A stretch of DNA of 64,000 nucleotides from Actinomycetota bacterium. Lineage in GTDB: Bacteria; Actinomycetota; UBA4738; HRBIN12. Positions 1-7,594 of the stretch are shown here, in pieces. Where the stretch lies: the NCBI GenBank assembly GCA_035640355.1, contig DASQWI010000021.1, positions 1 through 64,000 of the forward strand, read 5' to 3'. Position 1 is the first letter of the stretch; each line of letters opens with the position of its first letter. The translations under genes were made by a program, and so were the position numbers. The notes beneath the pieces were generated by a model. It saw nothing but the letters and a program-made list of their open reading frames with translations, did no database searches and had not been told where the DNA came from.

Positions 1-1
1 G

Positions 2-100
2 GCGCGAGCTCGCCGCGAGCTCGGCGACCGCCGATACGAGTCGCTCCGAAGCGCGCTCGAGGAGATGATCGGCGCGCCGGCGGAGCCGCTCGAACCGTGA
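2..100 (+). CDS. C-terminal fragment, possible MarR-type regulator (partial)
   Basis: An open frame enters from the left edge and stops with TGA at 98-100. The 32 visible residues include LGDRRYESLRSALEEMIG, which resembles the last helix of MarR-family repressors, but the fragment is too short to prove it. It converges on the VIT transporter gene with only 14 nt between the two stop codons. Confidence 0.35.
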   Translation, partial: ARARRELGDRRYESLRSALEEMIGAPAEPLEP

Positions 101-114
101 CGCTGCGCTGATCT

Positions 115-960
115 TCAGATCCCCACGCCGACGTCGAGCGCCCTGCCCACGATGTACGTGATGGCCGCGGCGACAGCGCCGATCGCGAGCATTCGAGCTC
201 CCGAGTAGATCGCCCCGCGCGCAGTCAGGTACGTCATGGCCGCGCCGACACCGAACAGGGCCGCGCCCGAGAGCACGGCGGAGGCCAGTATCGCGGCGCC
301 GCCCGACGCGAACAGGAACGGCAGCAGTGGAAGGAGTGCGCCGGAGGCGAACGTCACGAACGACGCGCTGGCGGCCGCGACGGGCGACCCGAGGCCCATC
401 TGGGGATCGAGCCCGAGCTCCTCGCGCGCATGCGTCTCCAGCGCGACGGCGGGATCCTTCATCAGCTCGGTCGCCAGGCGGTCGGCGAGGTCAACCGGCA
501 GCCCCTTGCGGACGTAGATCGCGGCCAGCTCTTCGCGTTCGGCCTCCGGTTCCGAACCGATCTCATGGGCCTCCAGATGGATGAGTCGTTCGAACACCTC
601 GCGCTGCACGCGCACGGAGATGTACTCGCCCGCCCCCATCGAGAACGCCCCCGCGAGCAGACCGGCGATGCCGGCCAGGATGACGACTTCGTTGTCCACC
701 CTGGCTCCGGCAACGCCGAAGATCAGCGACAGGTTCGAGACCAGGCCGTCGTTGACGCCGAAGATCGCCGCGCGCAGTGCGCCCGACCTTCCACCGGTGT
801 GTTGCTCGCCGCCGATCGGCCCCGGATGCGGTACGACGCGCCACTGACGTCCTCGCATCCCCCGCACCACCTGAGACAGCAGGTTCAACCGCGACTTCGT
901 CGTGAGATCCGCGGACGAGAGCTGCTCGCCGCCCCGGGGTGATGCCCGGCCGCCGGTCAA
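115..960 (-). CDS. VIT1/CCC1 family Fe/Mn transporter
   Basis: Integral membrane protein of the vacuolar iron transporter family (281 aa as drawn), which in bacteria exports or sequesters Fe2+/Mn2+. Visible family marks are FGVNDGLVSN at about residues 67-76 (first membrane helix), SMGAGEY at 107-113, a Glu/His-rich cytoplasmic segment at about 120-185 that carries the metal-binding residues in this family, and hydrophobic helices at about 92-112, 192-217, 222-245 and 253-275. The start is uncertain. TTG at 960 overlaps the stop of a 7-codon upstream reading frame and suits translational coupling; an in-frame ATG at 858 gives 247 aa, nearer the family's usual length. Substrate is inferred from the family only. 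Confidence 0.85.
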   Translation of the reverse strand: MTGGRASPRGGEQLSSADLTTKSRLNLLSQVVRGMRGRQWRVVPHPGPIGGEQHTGGRSGALRAAIFGVNDGLVSNLSLIFGVAGARVDNEVVILAGIAGLLAGAFSMGAGEYISVRVQREVFERLIHLEAHEIGSEPEAEREELAAIYVRKGLPVDLADRLATELMKDPAVALETHAREELGLDPQMGLGSPVAAASASFVTFASGALLPLLPFLFASGGAAILASAVLSGAALFGVGAAMTYLTARGAIYSGARMLAIGAVAAAITYIVGRALDVGVGI

Positions 961-980
961 CGTACCCGCCGGGTGTTCAT
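957..980 (-). CDS. Possible 7-codon leaderless upstream ORF (MNTRRVR)
   Basis: An ATG at 980 lies 7 nt after a TACGGT hexamer (988-993, minus strand) and opens a frame reading M-N-T-R-R-V-R-stop. Its TGA overlaps the TTG start of the VIT gene, a layout seen in translationally coupled leader peptides. It may be chance; no homology can be judged at this size. Confidence 0.25.
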   Translation of the reverse strand: MNTRRVR

Positions 981-987
981 CTCGAGC

Positions 988-993
988 ACCGTA
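988..993 (-). promoter_or_regulatory. -10-like hexamer TACGGT before the VIT leader
   Basis: Minus-strand TACGGT, 7 nt before the ATG of the short upstream frame. The position matches the other leaderless starts in the window; the hexamer is a weak match to TATAAT. Confidence 0.3.
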
Positions 994-1008
994 CCTTTGG
1001 GCCGAGGT

Positions 1009-2109
1009 CTAGGCGAAGCGGCTCGCGGCAAAGCGGTCGATCGGGATCGCCGGCTCCCGCCCCACCGCGAGGTCCGCGAGGACCAAGCCGCTCAGGGGGG
1101 CGAACTTGAACCCGTGTCCGCTGCACGGCGAGCCGACCACGATCGGGCCGATGCGATCGAAGACGAAGTCCTCGTCCGGCGTATTCGTGTAGAGGCACGT
1201 TTCGGTGCCGCCGTCGGGAACGTGCGGCGCGAACCTGTCCGCGGCGTACTCGATCACGCGGCGCTCACGTTCCCGATCGGGCTCGAACGATCGCTCGTCG
1301 GCGTCCACCGGCGGCCCCGACATGTGCAACGCCACTTTGAAGTGGCCGGGGCGCGTCGGATCGGGGACCGTGTACGGCGTCCGCGGCGGCGTCACGTCCC
1401 AGTCGATCACGGTCGGCAGCGGTGAGGGGTCGTCGAGCGCGAAGTACGTGACCTGTTCGAAGCTCGGCTCGAGCGGGACGTCGATCCCCGCGCCGAGCAG
1501 CAGCCGACGCGCCCACGGACCGGCGGTGACGACGACGACTCCCGCGTCGTACGCCTCGGCGTCGGTCCGGACCTCGGCTCGGTCTCCGCGAGCCACCACC
1601 TGGAGCACGTGCGTGTTCTCGAGCAACGTTGCGCCGAGGTCTACGGCGAGCTTGGCCTGTGCGAGCACGGTGCGCTCGGCCATGCAGACGCCGCCGTCCT
1701 CCTGGACGAACACCTCGGTCGTGGAGTCGAGGCGGAGCGCCGGCCATCGCTCGGTCACCGCTTTGTCGGGGAGGTACTCGAACCTCTCGCCCGCCGCCTC
1801 CAGCGCCTCCGCCGACGACCGCCCGGCCCTTCCAATGTCGAGGCCGGCCGTCGTGACCATCAGCGGCTCGCCGACCTCTCCCTCCAGGGCACGCCACTCC
1901 TCGAGCGCCCGGCGGGCCATTCGGACGTAGTCGGGGTGGTCATAGGTCAGACGGAAGACCCGGGTCGGTCCACCCGAGCTCCCCCGGGCATGCCCGATCT
2001 CGTACCGCTCGAGCAGCAACGTGCTTCGTCCACGGGAGGCGAGCCATCGAGCGGCAGAGGTGCCGATCGCGCCGGCTCCGACGACGATCACATCGAAGCG
2101 TTGTGTCAC
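1009..2109 (-). CDS. solA: FAD-dependent amine oxidase, SolA / monomeric sarcosine oxidase type
   Basis: Flavoprotein of 366 aa that oxidises secondary amines (N-methyltryptophan or sarcosine type) with release of H2O2. The N-terminus has the FAD dinucleotide-binding fold VVGAGAIGTSAARWLASRG. Near the C-terminus CLYTNTPDEDFVFD matches the motif whose Cys carries covalently bound flavin in this family, followed by GHGFKFAPLSG. The GTG start at 2109 was chosen because the flavin fold begins a few residues later and a TACGCT hexamer lies 7 nt upstream. It follows the AI-2E-type permease on the same strand with a 23 nt gap. The exact substrate cannot be read from sequence. Confidence 0.85.
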   Translation of the reverse strand: MTQRFDVIVVGAGAIGTSAARWLASRGRSTLLLERYEIGHARGSSGGPTRVFRLTYDHPDYVRMARRALEEWRALEGEVGEPLMVTTAGLDIGRAGRSSAEALEAAGERFEYLPDKAVTERWPALRLDSTTEVFVQEDGGVCMAERTVLAQAKLAVDLGATLLENTHVLQVVARGDRAEVRTDAEAYDAGVVVVTAGPWARRLLLGAGIDVPLEPSFEQVTYFALDDPSPLPTVIDWDVTPPRTPYTVPDPTRPGHFKVALHMSGPPVDADERSFEPDRERERRVIEYAADRFAPHVPDGGTETCLYTNTPDEDFVFDRIGPIVVGSPCSGHGFKFAPLSGLVLADLAVGREPAIPIDRFAASRFA

Positions 2110-2116
2110 GGTCCCG

Positions 2117-2122
2117 AGCGTA
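2117..2122 (-). promoter_or_regulatory. -10 hexamer TACGCT, leaderless start of solA
   Basis: Minus-strand TACGCT with 7 nt to the GTG start at 2109. It lies in the 23 nt gap behind the permease gene, so solA may have its own leaderless transcript. No convincing -35 is seen. Confidence 0.45.
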
Positions 2123-2132
2123 TCGGCGGATG

Positions 2133-3395
2133 TCAGTCGCCGTTTCGGCGGAGCCGCGACCGCATCCGCGCCATGATCCCGGACTCGCGTTTGTCGGAGT
2201 CTTCGTCCGTCCCGGCGATCTCCGCCGGGCTGAGCGTCGTCTCGTCCTCGCGCGTCAGCTGGGACTCGATCACCTCGTGGCGCGTCAGGTACGTCGACAC
2301 GGTCGCCTGGATCACGGCCGCTGCGGGCAGGGCGATGAACGCGCCGAGGAGTCCGTTGATCGAACCGCCGGCCAGCGCCGCGCCGAACGCGACCGCCGGA
2401 TGGAGCTGCATTGTTCGAGCGGTGATCCGCGGCGCCAGCAGGTAGTTCTCGATCTGCTGATAGACCAGGACGAAGATCAGGAAGAACAGCGCCCCGATCG
2501 GGTCCTCGAGGAGTGCAACGAGGAGCGGCACCGCAGCCGCGATGTAGGTGCCGACGACCGGGATGAACTGTGAGACGAACCCCTGCCAGATCGCGAGCGG
2601 CAACGCGAACGGCACGCCGAGCACCCGGAGGACCACGTACGTGAAGGCGGCGTTGATGACGGCAAGGAGCAGGCGCGAATACAGGTATCCGCCCGTCTTG
2701 TCGATCGCCACCTCCCACGCGGAGAGAACCTCTCGCTGCCGCCGCGGCGGGAGCAGCGAGCAGACGACGCGCCGAAACCTCGGCCCGTCGGCGACGAGGT
2801 AGAACGTGAACAGGCCGATCGTCAGCAGCTGGAACAGCACGCTCACCAGGAACGCACCGATCGAGGCGACGTTCGCGGCGAGACGAGCCACGCTCGTCTG
2901 TGCCCCGGCGATCTGCTCGAGGAGCCGCTCGCTGGTGAGCTCGATATCGAACCATCGCTCGGTGTAGACGCTTGCTTCTGCCAGGAAACCGGGGAGGCGC
3001 TGAACGAGCTCCTGCACCTGGTCGATCACGAGCGGAACCATCAGCGCGATGATCACCACGACGAGGAGGGCGAGCGCGAACAGCAGAACCGCCGTGGCGG
3101 CCCCGCGCCGCCACCCCCGCCCGACCAGCCAGTTGACGCCTGGTTCCAGGGCGAACGAGAGGAACAGCGCGGTGATGAGCCACACGACGAGGTCTCGCAG
3201 CCGACGAAAGATGGAGAACGCGGCGTAGGCCGCGAATACCGTGAAGACGATCTGCAACAGAAGCTTGGGGATCCATGTCGGCATCCCGCTCGGAGAGGCG
3301 ATCACGGCGCGACGTCGGACCTCCTGGGCGCCCCGCGCCTGCGCTTCGGTGACCGGTGGCTCGGTCTTCTCCGCCGTCTCGTGCGCCGGGTCCAT
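2133..3395 (-). CDS. AI-2E family transporter (PF01594-like permease)
   Basis: Polytopic membrane protein of 420 aa. It has the family's layout: two N-terminal membrane helices, a further hairpin, a soluble segment of about 90 residues rich in charged helix, then four to five C-terminal helices with motifs such as IPVVGTYIAAAVPLLVALLEDP and LLGAFIALPAAAVI. The family includes AI-2 exporters and Na+(Li+)/H+ antiporters, so the name does not fix the substrate. The ATG at 3395 is preferred to longer forms because TACCCT lies 6 nt upstream and the sequence before it is not protein-like. It is divergent from the DUF309 gene across 91 nt. Confidence 0.85.
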   Translation of the reverse strand: MDPAHETAEKTEPPVTEAQARGAQEVRRRAVIASPSGMPTWIPKLLLQIVFTVFAAYAAFSIFRRLRDLVVWLITALFLSFALEPGVNWLVGRGWRRGAATAVLLFALALLVVVIIALMVPLVIDQVQELVQRLPGFLAEASVYTERWFDIELTSERLLEQIAGAQTSVARLAANVASIGAFLVSVLFQLLTIGLFTFYLVADGPRFRRVVCSLLPPRRQREVLSAWEVAIDKTGGYLYSRLLLAVINAAFTYVVLRVLGVPFALPLAIWQGFVSQFIPVVGTYIAAAVPLLVALLEDPIGALFFLIFVLVYQQIENYLLAPRITARTMQLHPAVAFGAALAGGSINGLLGAFIALPAAAVIQATVSTYLTRHEVIESQLTREDETTLSPAEIAGTDEDSDKRESGIMARMRSRLRRNGD

Positions 3396-3401
3396 GTCGG
3401 C

Positions 3402-3407
3402 AGGGTA
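3402..3407 (-). promoter_or_regulatory. -10 hexamer TACCCT, AI-2E permease gene
   Basis: Minus-strand TACCCT, 6 nt before the ATG at 3395. Together with 3475-3480 on the other strand it forms a divergent pair of leaderless-type promoters. Confidence 0.4.
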
Positions 3408-3474
3408 TCGGCCGTGCGTGGGCCGCGCCAGCAACGATTCCGCGGCGCCGTGCCGGTTCGGCGCGGAGAAACCG

Positions 3475-3480
3475 TACGAT
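3475..3480 (+). promoter_or_regulatory. -10 hexamer TACGAT, DUF309 gene
   Basis: TACGAT, exactly 6 nt before the ATG at 3487. There is no Shine-Dalgarno sequence, which fits a leaderless mRNA. Confidence 0.45.
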
Positions 3481-3486
3481 GAACGC

Positions 3487-3978
3487 ATGGCGCGCGAGGC
3501 GACGGGCAAGACGGGGAAGCCCACGACGACGCGCAACAAGCCGGAGCGGCCGCGCGACGAGCTCGGCCGTCCACAGCCGTGGGATACCGAGAACACGTTG
3601 CATCTCGAAGACTACGAGTCGTTCTCCGTCGAGGAGAACCACCGTCTCGCGCGAGAGCATCTGAACCACGGGCGGTTCTTCCCCGCGCACGAGGCCTGGG
3701 AGACGGCGTGGAAGCAGTCGCGGGACACCGACGACGCCGAGTTCTTCAAGGGACTGTCGCAGCTCGGCGCCGGCTATACCCACCTGCTGAGGGGAAACGC
3801 CCACGGGGCGATTAGGCTGTTGACGAGAGGCTCCGGCCGCCTTCGGCGTTACCCCTCGATGCATCGGGGCATCCGCACCACGGACGTCGCCGATCGCGCC
3901 GATGCGCTCGCCGCGGCGATCGACCGCGGTGACGTCGTGCCTGGAGAGGCCGCCGCGTTCGAACAACCGGTCGTTTGA
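3487..3978 (+). CDS. DUF309 domain protein
   Basis: Soluble protein of 163 aa. The core HGRFFPAHEAWETAWK at about residues 60-75 is the signature of the DUF309 family (TTHA0068-like helical fold), followed by FFKGLSQLGAGYTHLLRGN. The family has no established biochemical role; the conserved His/Glu/Trp cluster lies in a helical bundle. The basic, Pro/Thr-rich first 35 residues are probably disordered. The ATG at 3487 follows a TACGAT hexamer by 6 nt. The methyltransferase gene follows 43 nt later on the same strand. Confidence 0.75.
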   Translation: MAREATGKTGKPTTTRNKPERPRDELGRPQPWDTENTLHLEDYESFSVEENHRLAREHLNHGRFFPAHEAWETAWKQSRDTDDAEFFKGLSQLGAGYTHLLRGNAHGAIRLLTRGSGRLRRYPSMHRGIRTTDVADRADALAAAIDRGDVVPGEAAAFEQPVV

Positions 3979-4021
3979 TCGGTTGACTGAGCGGCTCTCC
4001 AACCCGCACCATTGGCCACCA

Positions 4022-4774
4022 ATGAGCGCACCCGATCTGCTCGACTGGAAGGGCCGGACCGGCCCGTTCACGATCGAGGTCAACCCCGGTGTCTTCGCAC
4101 CCACGCACACGAGCCGCACGATCGCCGAGGCGCTCGAGATCCAGCCCGGCGACACGGTGATCGACGTCGGGTCGGGAAGCGGCGTCCTGTCATTCGTCGC
4201 CGCCAACCTCGGAGCCAGGCACGTCTACGGGGTCGATCTGTCGCAAGCGTCGGTCGCCGTCGCAACCCGGAACGCCGAGCGGCTCGGCGTCGACGACCGC
4301 GTCGAGTTCCGCGTCGGCAACCTGCTCGAGCCCGTTCGAAGCATCCAGGCCGACGTGATCATCGGCGACGTATCGGGGATCCCGGACGAGATCGCCGCCG
4401 TATCCGGCTGGTTCCCCGAAGGTCACGCGGGCGGTCCGACCGGTGCGGAGCTTCCCGCGGCGATGCTGGAGAGCATCCGTGAGAACGGGTGCCTGCGACC
4501 GGGTGGCCGCCTGTATCTCCCAACCGGAACGATTCAGGCGGAGAACAGCATCCTGGAGGTGGCGCGTCGGATCTTCGGTGCCGCGAACCTTCAGTCGCTT
4601 CTCGAGCGCGAGTTCCCGTTGCCCGACGTCGTCGCGAGTTCGAAGGCGGTGGCGAGGATGATGAAGGAGGGGATCCTCCACCTCCACGCGCGAGGAAGCC
4701 GTCTGCTGTGGCGCCTCCAAGTGTGGCGGTGCGAGATGCCCGCCGTCTCGGATCGCGCGCTCACGACCAGCTGA
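4022..4774 (+). CDS. Class I SAM-dependent methyltransferase
   Basis: Soluble protein of 250 aa with a Rossmann-type SAM-binding core. Motif I is VIDVGSGSGVLSFVAANLGA at about residues 43-62, followed by VYGVDLSQASV (acidic residue for the SAM ribose) and VEFRVGNLLEPV. The expected motif IV position reads IIGDVSG, not the NPPY of N5-glutamine or adenine methyltransferases, so the target is unknown. N-terminal FTIEVNPGVFAPTHTSR resembles the segment before the core in PrmA/PRMT-like enzymes. The start is ATG at 4022, without an obvious Shine-Dalgarno sequence. The gene ends 24 nt from the stop of the convergent pyrE. Confidence 0.75.
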   Translation: MSAPDLLDWKGRTGPFTIEVNPGVFAPTHTSRTIAEALEIQPGDTVIDVGSGSGVLSFVAANLGARHVYGVDLSQASVAVATRNAERLGVDDRVEFRVGNLLEPVRSIQADVIIGDVSGIPDEIAAVSGWFPEGHAGGPTGAELPAAMLESIRENGCLRPGGRLYLPTGTIQAENSILEVARRIFGAANLQSLLEREFPLPDVVASSKAVARMMKEGILHLHARGSRLLWRLQVWRCEMPAVSDRALTTS

Positions 4775-4798
4775 CGTCGCCTCGACGACCCCGTTCGC

Positions 4799-5305
4799 TC
4801 AGTCGCTCCGGCGTACCACCGCGACGGACGACACGTCGTATCCCGCCTCTCGCAGTCGCTTTGCGCCGCCTCGATCGATCGCCAGCACGATGAGCGCGAT
4901 CGTGCAACCTGCGTTCTCGAGCGCACTCGCCGCCGCGAGCACCTGCGTGCCCGTCGTCGAGACGTCCTCGATCAGCGCGATCTGCGCGCCGTCCGGCGCA
5001 TCCCCTTCGACGAGCGACTGCGTTCCGTACGCCTTCGCCTGTTTACGCACCACCACGATCCTCCGGCTCGTCTCGAGCGCGACCGCCGCGACGAGCAGCG
5101 TCGCCGCTCCTTCCGGCGCGGCGAGGTGCGTCACGTGTTCGGGGAGAAGCCGCGCGACGGCGCGAGCCGTCTCTCTCAACAGGTCCGGGTCGCTGAGGAA
5201 GCGGAACTTGTCGAAGTAGACGGGCGACCGTTTCCCCGAGGACAACACGAAGTCGCCGTGGAGCTCCGACACCTCGAGCAATCTGTGCGCGATGTCGTCT
5301 GACAT
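4799..5305 (-). CDS. pyrE: Orotate phosphoribosyltransferase
   Basis: Catalyses orotate + PRPP to orotidine 5'-phosphate in de novo pyrimidine synthesis. The 168 aa protein has the substrate-binding opening GDFVLSSGKRSPVYFDKF at about residues 17-34, the catalytic loop VRKQAKAYGT (Lys-x-x-Lys-x-Tyr-Gly-Thr) at about 86-95, and the PRPP motif LIEDVSTTGTQ at about 111-121. It is slightly shorter than many PyrE proteins but complete. It is divergent from pyrD, the preceding enzyme of the pathway, with 80 nt between starts. The TATGCT at 5314-5319 lies 8 nt before its ATG. Confidence 0.92.
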   Translation of the reverse strand: MSDDIAHRLLEVSELHGDFVLSSGKRSPVYFDKFRFLSDPDLLRETARAVARLLPEHVTHLAAPEGAATLLVAAVALETSRRIVVVRKQAKAYGTQSLVEGDAPDGAQIALIEDVSTTGTQVLAAASALENAGCTIALIVLAIDRGGAKRLREAGYDVSSVAVVRRSD

Positions 5306-5313
5306 CGACGCGT

Positions 5314-5319
5314 AGCATA
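5314..5319 (-). promoter_or_regulatory. -10 hexamer TATGCT, leaderless start of pyrE
   Basis: Minus-strand TATGCT, 8 nt before the pyrE ATG; a good match to the -10 consensus. No purine-rich ribosome site lies between them. Confidence 0.55.
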
Positions 5320-5385
5320 GGGGGCCCGGGGTACTTGCAGAGCGAGCGCCGGCGAGCGTTGTTCGGCTTCGGGGTGGGGGGACCG

Positions 5386-6381
5386 ATGGACCTGTACCGA
5401 ACGGTGCGGCGCGGGCTGTTCGCCATTCCGCCGGAGACGACCCATCACGTCGCGCACACCGCGCTGGGGCTGCCGCTCCCGTGGGAGCGCATCGGCGGCG
5501 CCGTCACCGATCCCGCTCTGCGAACGTCGCTCGCCGGGATCGAACTGGCAAACCCCGTCGGTCTGGCCGCCGGCTTCGACAAGACGGGTCGCCGCCTCGG
5601 TGCGCTCGGTCGTCTCGGATTCGGCTACGTCGTCGCGGGCACGTTCACCCGCGCTCCGCGACGGGGGAACCCGCGCCCGACGATCGTGCGGTACGAGCAT
5701 CGGTCGTCGATGGTGAACGCGATGGGGTTACCGAACCCCGGGGCGGTTGCGGCGGCTCGGGCGCTCGCTGGGACACCTCGAACCTCCCCCCGGTTCGCCA
5801 GCATCGCCGACGAGGCGGTTCACGACGTCGTCGAGACGCACGCGCTCCTCGAACCGCACGTAGACGCGATAGAGCTCAACGCGAGCTGTCCGAACGTGTC
5901 GTGGGGGCGTGACCGCGACAACGAGGCGCACCTCGCGGAACTGCTGGCCGCGTTTGGTGCCCATCGGACACCGCTGTTCGTGAAGCTCCCGCCGTTCCGT
6001 GGGGACGCCGAACGCGACGCAGTGCTCGCGATGGCCTCGGTCGCGATCGACGGCGGCGCCGACGGCCTAACGTGCTCCAACACCCGGCTCGTTCGGGAGT
6101 GGCGCCTGTCGAGGGCCGTGGGAGGGCTGTCGGGACGTGCACTGTTCGACGAAACACCACGCATCGTCGAGCGCGTCGTTGCCGCCACGCGCGCGGAGGT
6201 GCCGGTCAACGCCTGCGGCGGGGTCGGGTCGGCGGCGGAAGCGCGAATGTGCCTCGAGGCGGGAGCGGCGACCGTACAGATCTACACGGCACTGATCTTC
6301 CAGGGGCCTCGCGTCGTCCGTTCCCTCACGTCGGGACTCGCGTCTGCGCTTCAGGACGTCGAAGCGCCGGTCGTTCGCTGA
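5386..6381 (+). CDS. pyrD: Dihydroorotate dehydrogenase (quinone-type, class 2)
   Basis: FMN enzyme of 331 aa that oxidises dihydroorotate to orotate, the step before PyrE. Class 2 features: an N-terminal amphipathic segment (LYRTVRRGLFAIPPETTHHVAH) that docks to the membrane, the barrel opening at GIELANPVGLAAGFDKTGR, NAMGLPNPG, the loop IELNASCPN with the flavin-contacting Asn, VKLPPF, TCSNT and the phosphate-binding ACGGVGSAAEA, ending with IYTALIFQGP. The ATG at 5386 is preferred over upstream TTG 5335 because a G-rich ribosome site (ggggggac) precedes it and the family starts at this helix. A degenerate copy of a G/C-rich repeat lies at about 5339-5365. Confidence 0.9.
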   Translation: MDLYRTVRRGLFAIPPETTHHVAHTALGLPLPWERIGGAVTDPALRTSLAGIELANPVGLAAGFDKTGRRLGALGRLGFGYVVAGTFTRAPRRGNPRPTIVRYEHRSSMVNAMGLPNPGAVAAARALAGTPRTSPRFASIADEAVHDVVETHALLEPHVDAIELNASCPNVSWGRDRDNEAHLAELLAAFGAHRTPLFVKLPPFRGDAERDAVLAMASVAIDGGADGLTCSNTRLVREWRLSRAVGGLSGRALFDETPRIVERVVAATRAEVPVNACGGVGSAAEARMCLEAGAATVQIYTALIFQGPRVVRSLTSGLASALQDVEAPVVR

Positions 6382-6478
6382 CACCGACCCAACCGCGTCG
6401 CTGGGTTGCCGCTGCGGACCTTCCCGTTCAAGATTGCGCGGTTCGCGCACAGGCGTCTACACGCCGGACGGAGGGGGA

Positions 6479-7594
6479 TTGGCGCAGCCGGTGACAGAGC
6501 TCGACGACGCCCGTACCGACGCACGTGCGGGTGCCGCCGTCCGGCTGGCCGGGGTGCGCAAGCGCTTCGGTGAGGTCACGGCCGTCGACGGCATCGACCT
6601 CGACGTCGCCGAGGGCGAGTTCTTCTCGATGCTCGGTCCCTCCGGATCCGGCAAGACGACGTGTCTCCGCTTGATCGCGGGGTTCGAGGCGCCGACCGAA
6701 GGGCGTGTCTTCCTGGGCGGCCAGGACGTGACCGATCTCCCCCCGTACGACCGCGACGTCAACACGGTCTTCCAGGACTACGCGCTGTTCCCACACATGT
6801 CGGTCGAGGAGAACGTCGAGTACGGCCTGAAGGTCAAGCAGGTTCCGGCCGCGGAGCGACTCAAACGTGCGGCCGAGGCGCTGGGCATGGTTCGACTGTC
6901 CGGGCTCGGGGGGCGGAAGCCATCGCAGCTCTCGGGCGGTCAGCGGCAGCGCGTCGCGCTCGCTCGCGCGCTGGTCAACAGGCCGAAGGTGCTGCTGCTC
7001 GACGAGCCGCTCGGCGCGCTCGATCTCAAGCTGCGCCAGGCGATGCAGATCGAGCTCAAGGAGATCCAGCGGCGGGTCGGGCTGACGTTCGTCTACGTGA
7101 CCCACGATCAGGAGGAAGCACTCACGATGAGCGACCGGCTCGCCGTGTTCAGCGCCGGGCGCATCGAGCAGGTCGGCACGCCGGCCGAGGTGTACGAGCG
7201 ACCCGCGACGGGGTTCGTGGCGGGGTTCGTCGGTACGTCGAACGTGCTATCCGGCGAGGTCGCCAGCCGGATCACGGGGTCGCCCGAAGCCTTCACGATC
7301 CGGCCGGAGAAGATCCACATGACCGGCGTCGCCTCGTCTGCGAACCACGACGAGTGGTCTGCGACCGGTCACGTGCGCGACGTTGTCTACATCGGCGCGC
7401 TCACGAAGTACATCGTGGCGCTCGACGCCGGCGGCGAGCTGGTCGTTTTCCAGCAGAACCTCACCACGTCATCGATGGAGGCGCTGCGGGTGAAGGGACA
7501 GGCCGTTCGCCTGGCGTGGAACAAGGACAACAACCGGCCGGTGCAGGACGCCGCCGGCCCAGGATCCTCGGAGCAGGGGGAGGAGGACGCATGA
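6479..7594 (+). CDS. potA: ABC transporter ATP-binding protein, PotA-like (cluster 1)
   Basis: ATPase of a polyamine-type importer, 371 aa. Walker A GPSGSGKTT, Q-loop VFQDYALFPHM, signature LSGGQRQR, Walker B VLLLDEPLGALD and the H-loop YVTHDQEEA are all present. After about residue 240 there is a C-terminal regulatory OB (TOBE) domain starting near IRPEKI. The start is uncertain: TTG 6479 sits 4 nt after GGAGG (6470-6474), GTG 6491 is also possible. Its stop overlaps the ATG of the lipoprotein gene. The order ATPase, lipoprotein, permease, permease is a typical Pot cluster; polyamine specificity is inferred from family. Confidence 0.9.
   Translation: MAQPVTELDDARTDARAGAAVRLAGVRKRFGEVTAVDGIDLDVAEGEFFSMLGPSGSGKTTCLRLIAGFEAPTEGRVFLGGQDVTDLPPYDRDVNTVFQDYALFPHMSVEENVEYGLKVKQVPAAERLKRAAEALGMVRLSGLGGRKPSQLSGGQRQRVALARALVNRPKVLLLDEPLGALDLKLRQAMQIELKEIQRRVGLTFVYVTHDQEEALTMSDRLAVFSAGRIEQVGTPAEVYERPATGFVAGFVGTSNVLSGEVASRITGSPEAFTIRPEKIHMTGVASSANHDEWSATGHVRDVVYIGALTKYIVALDAGGELVVFQQNLTTSSMEALRVKGQAVRLAWNKDNNRPVQDAAGPGSSEQGEEDA

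Noticed and set aside
3983-3988. TTGACT as a -35 box for the methyltransferase gene
   Set aside because: No TANNNT hexamer lies 16-18 nt downstream; the hexamer at the expected place reads GCACCA.
2110-4206. Long open minus-strand frame extending upstream of solA
   Set aside because: It crosses the AI-2E permease gene (same strand, different frame) and lies antisense to the DUF309 and methyltransferase genes. Those frames encode clear families, while the extension is Arg/Ala-rich sequence typical of an out-of-frame reading in GC-rich DNA.
6661-7590. Open frame running into the first lipoprotein gene
   Set aside because: It lies over the PotA-like gene in the wrong frame; the lipoprotein signal begins exactly at ATG 7591 with an ATGA overlap, so the upstream part is not translated.
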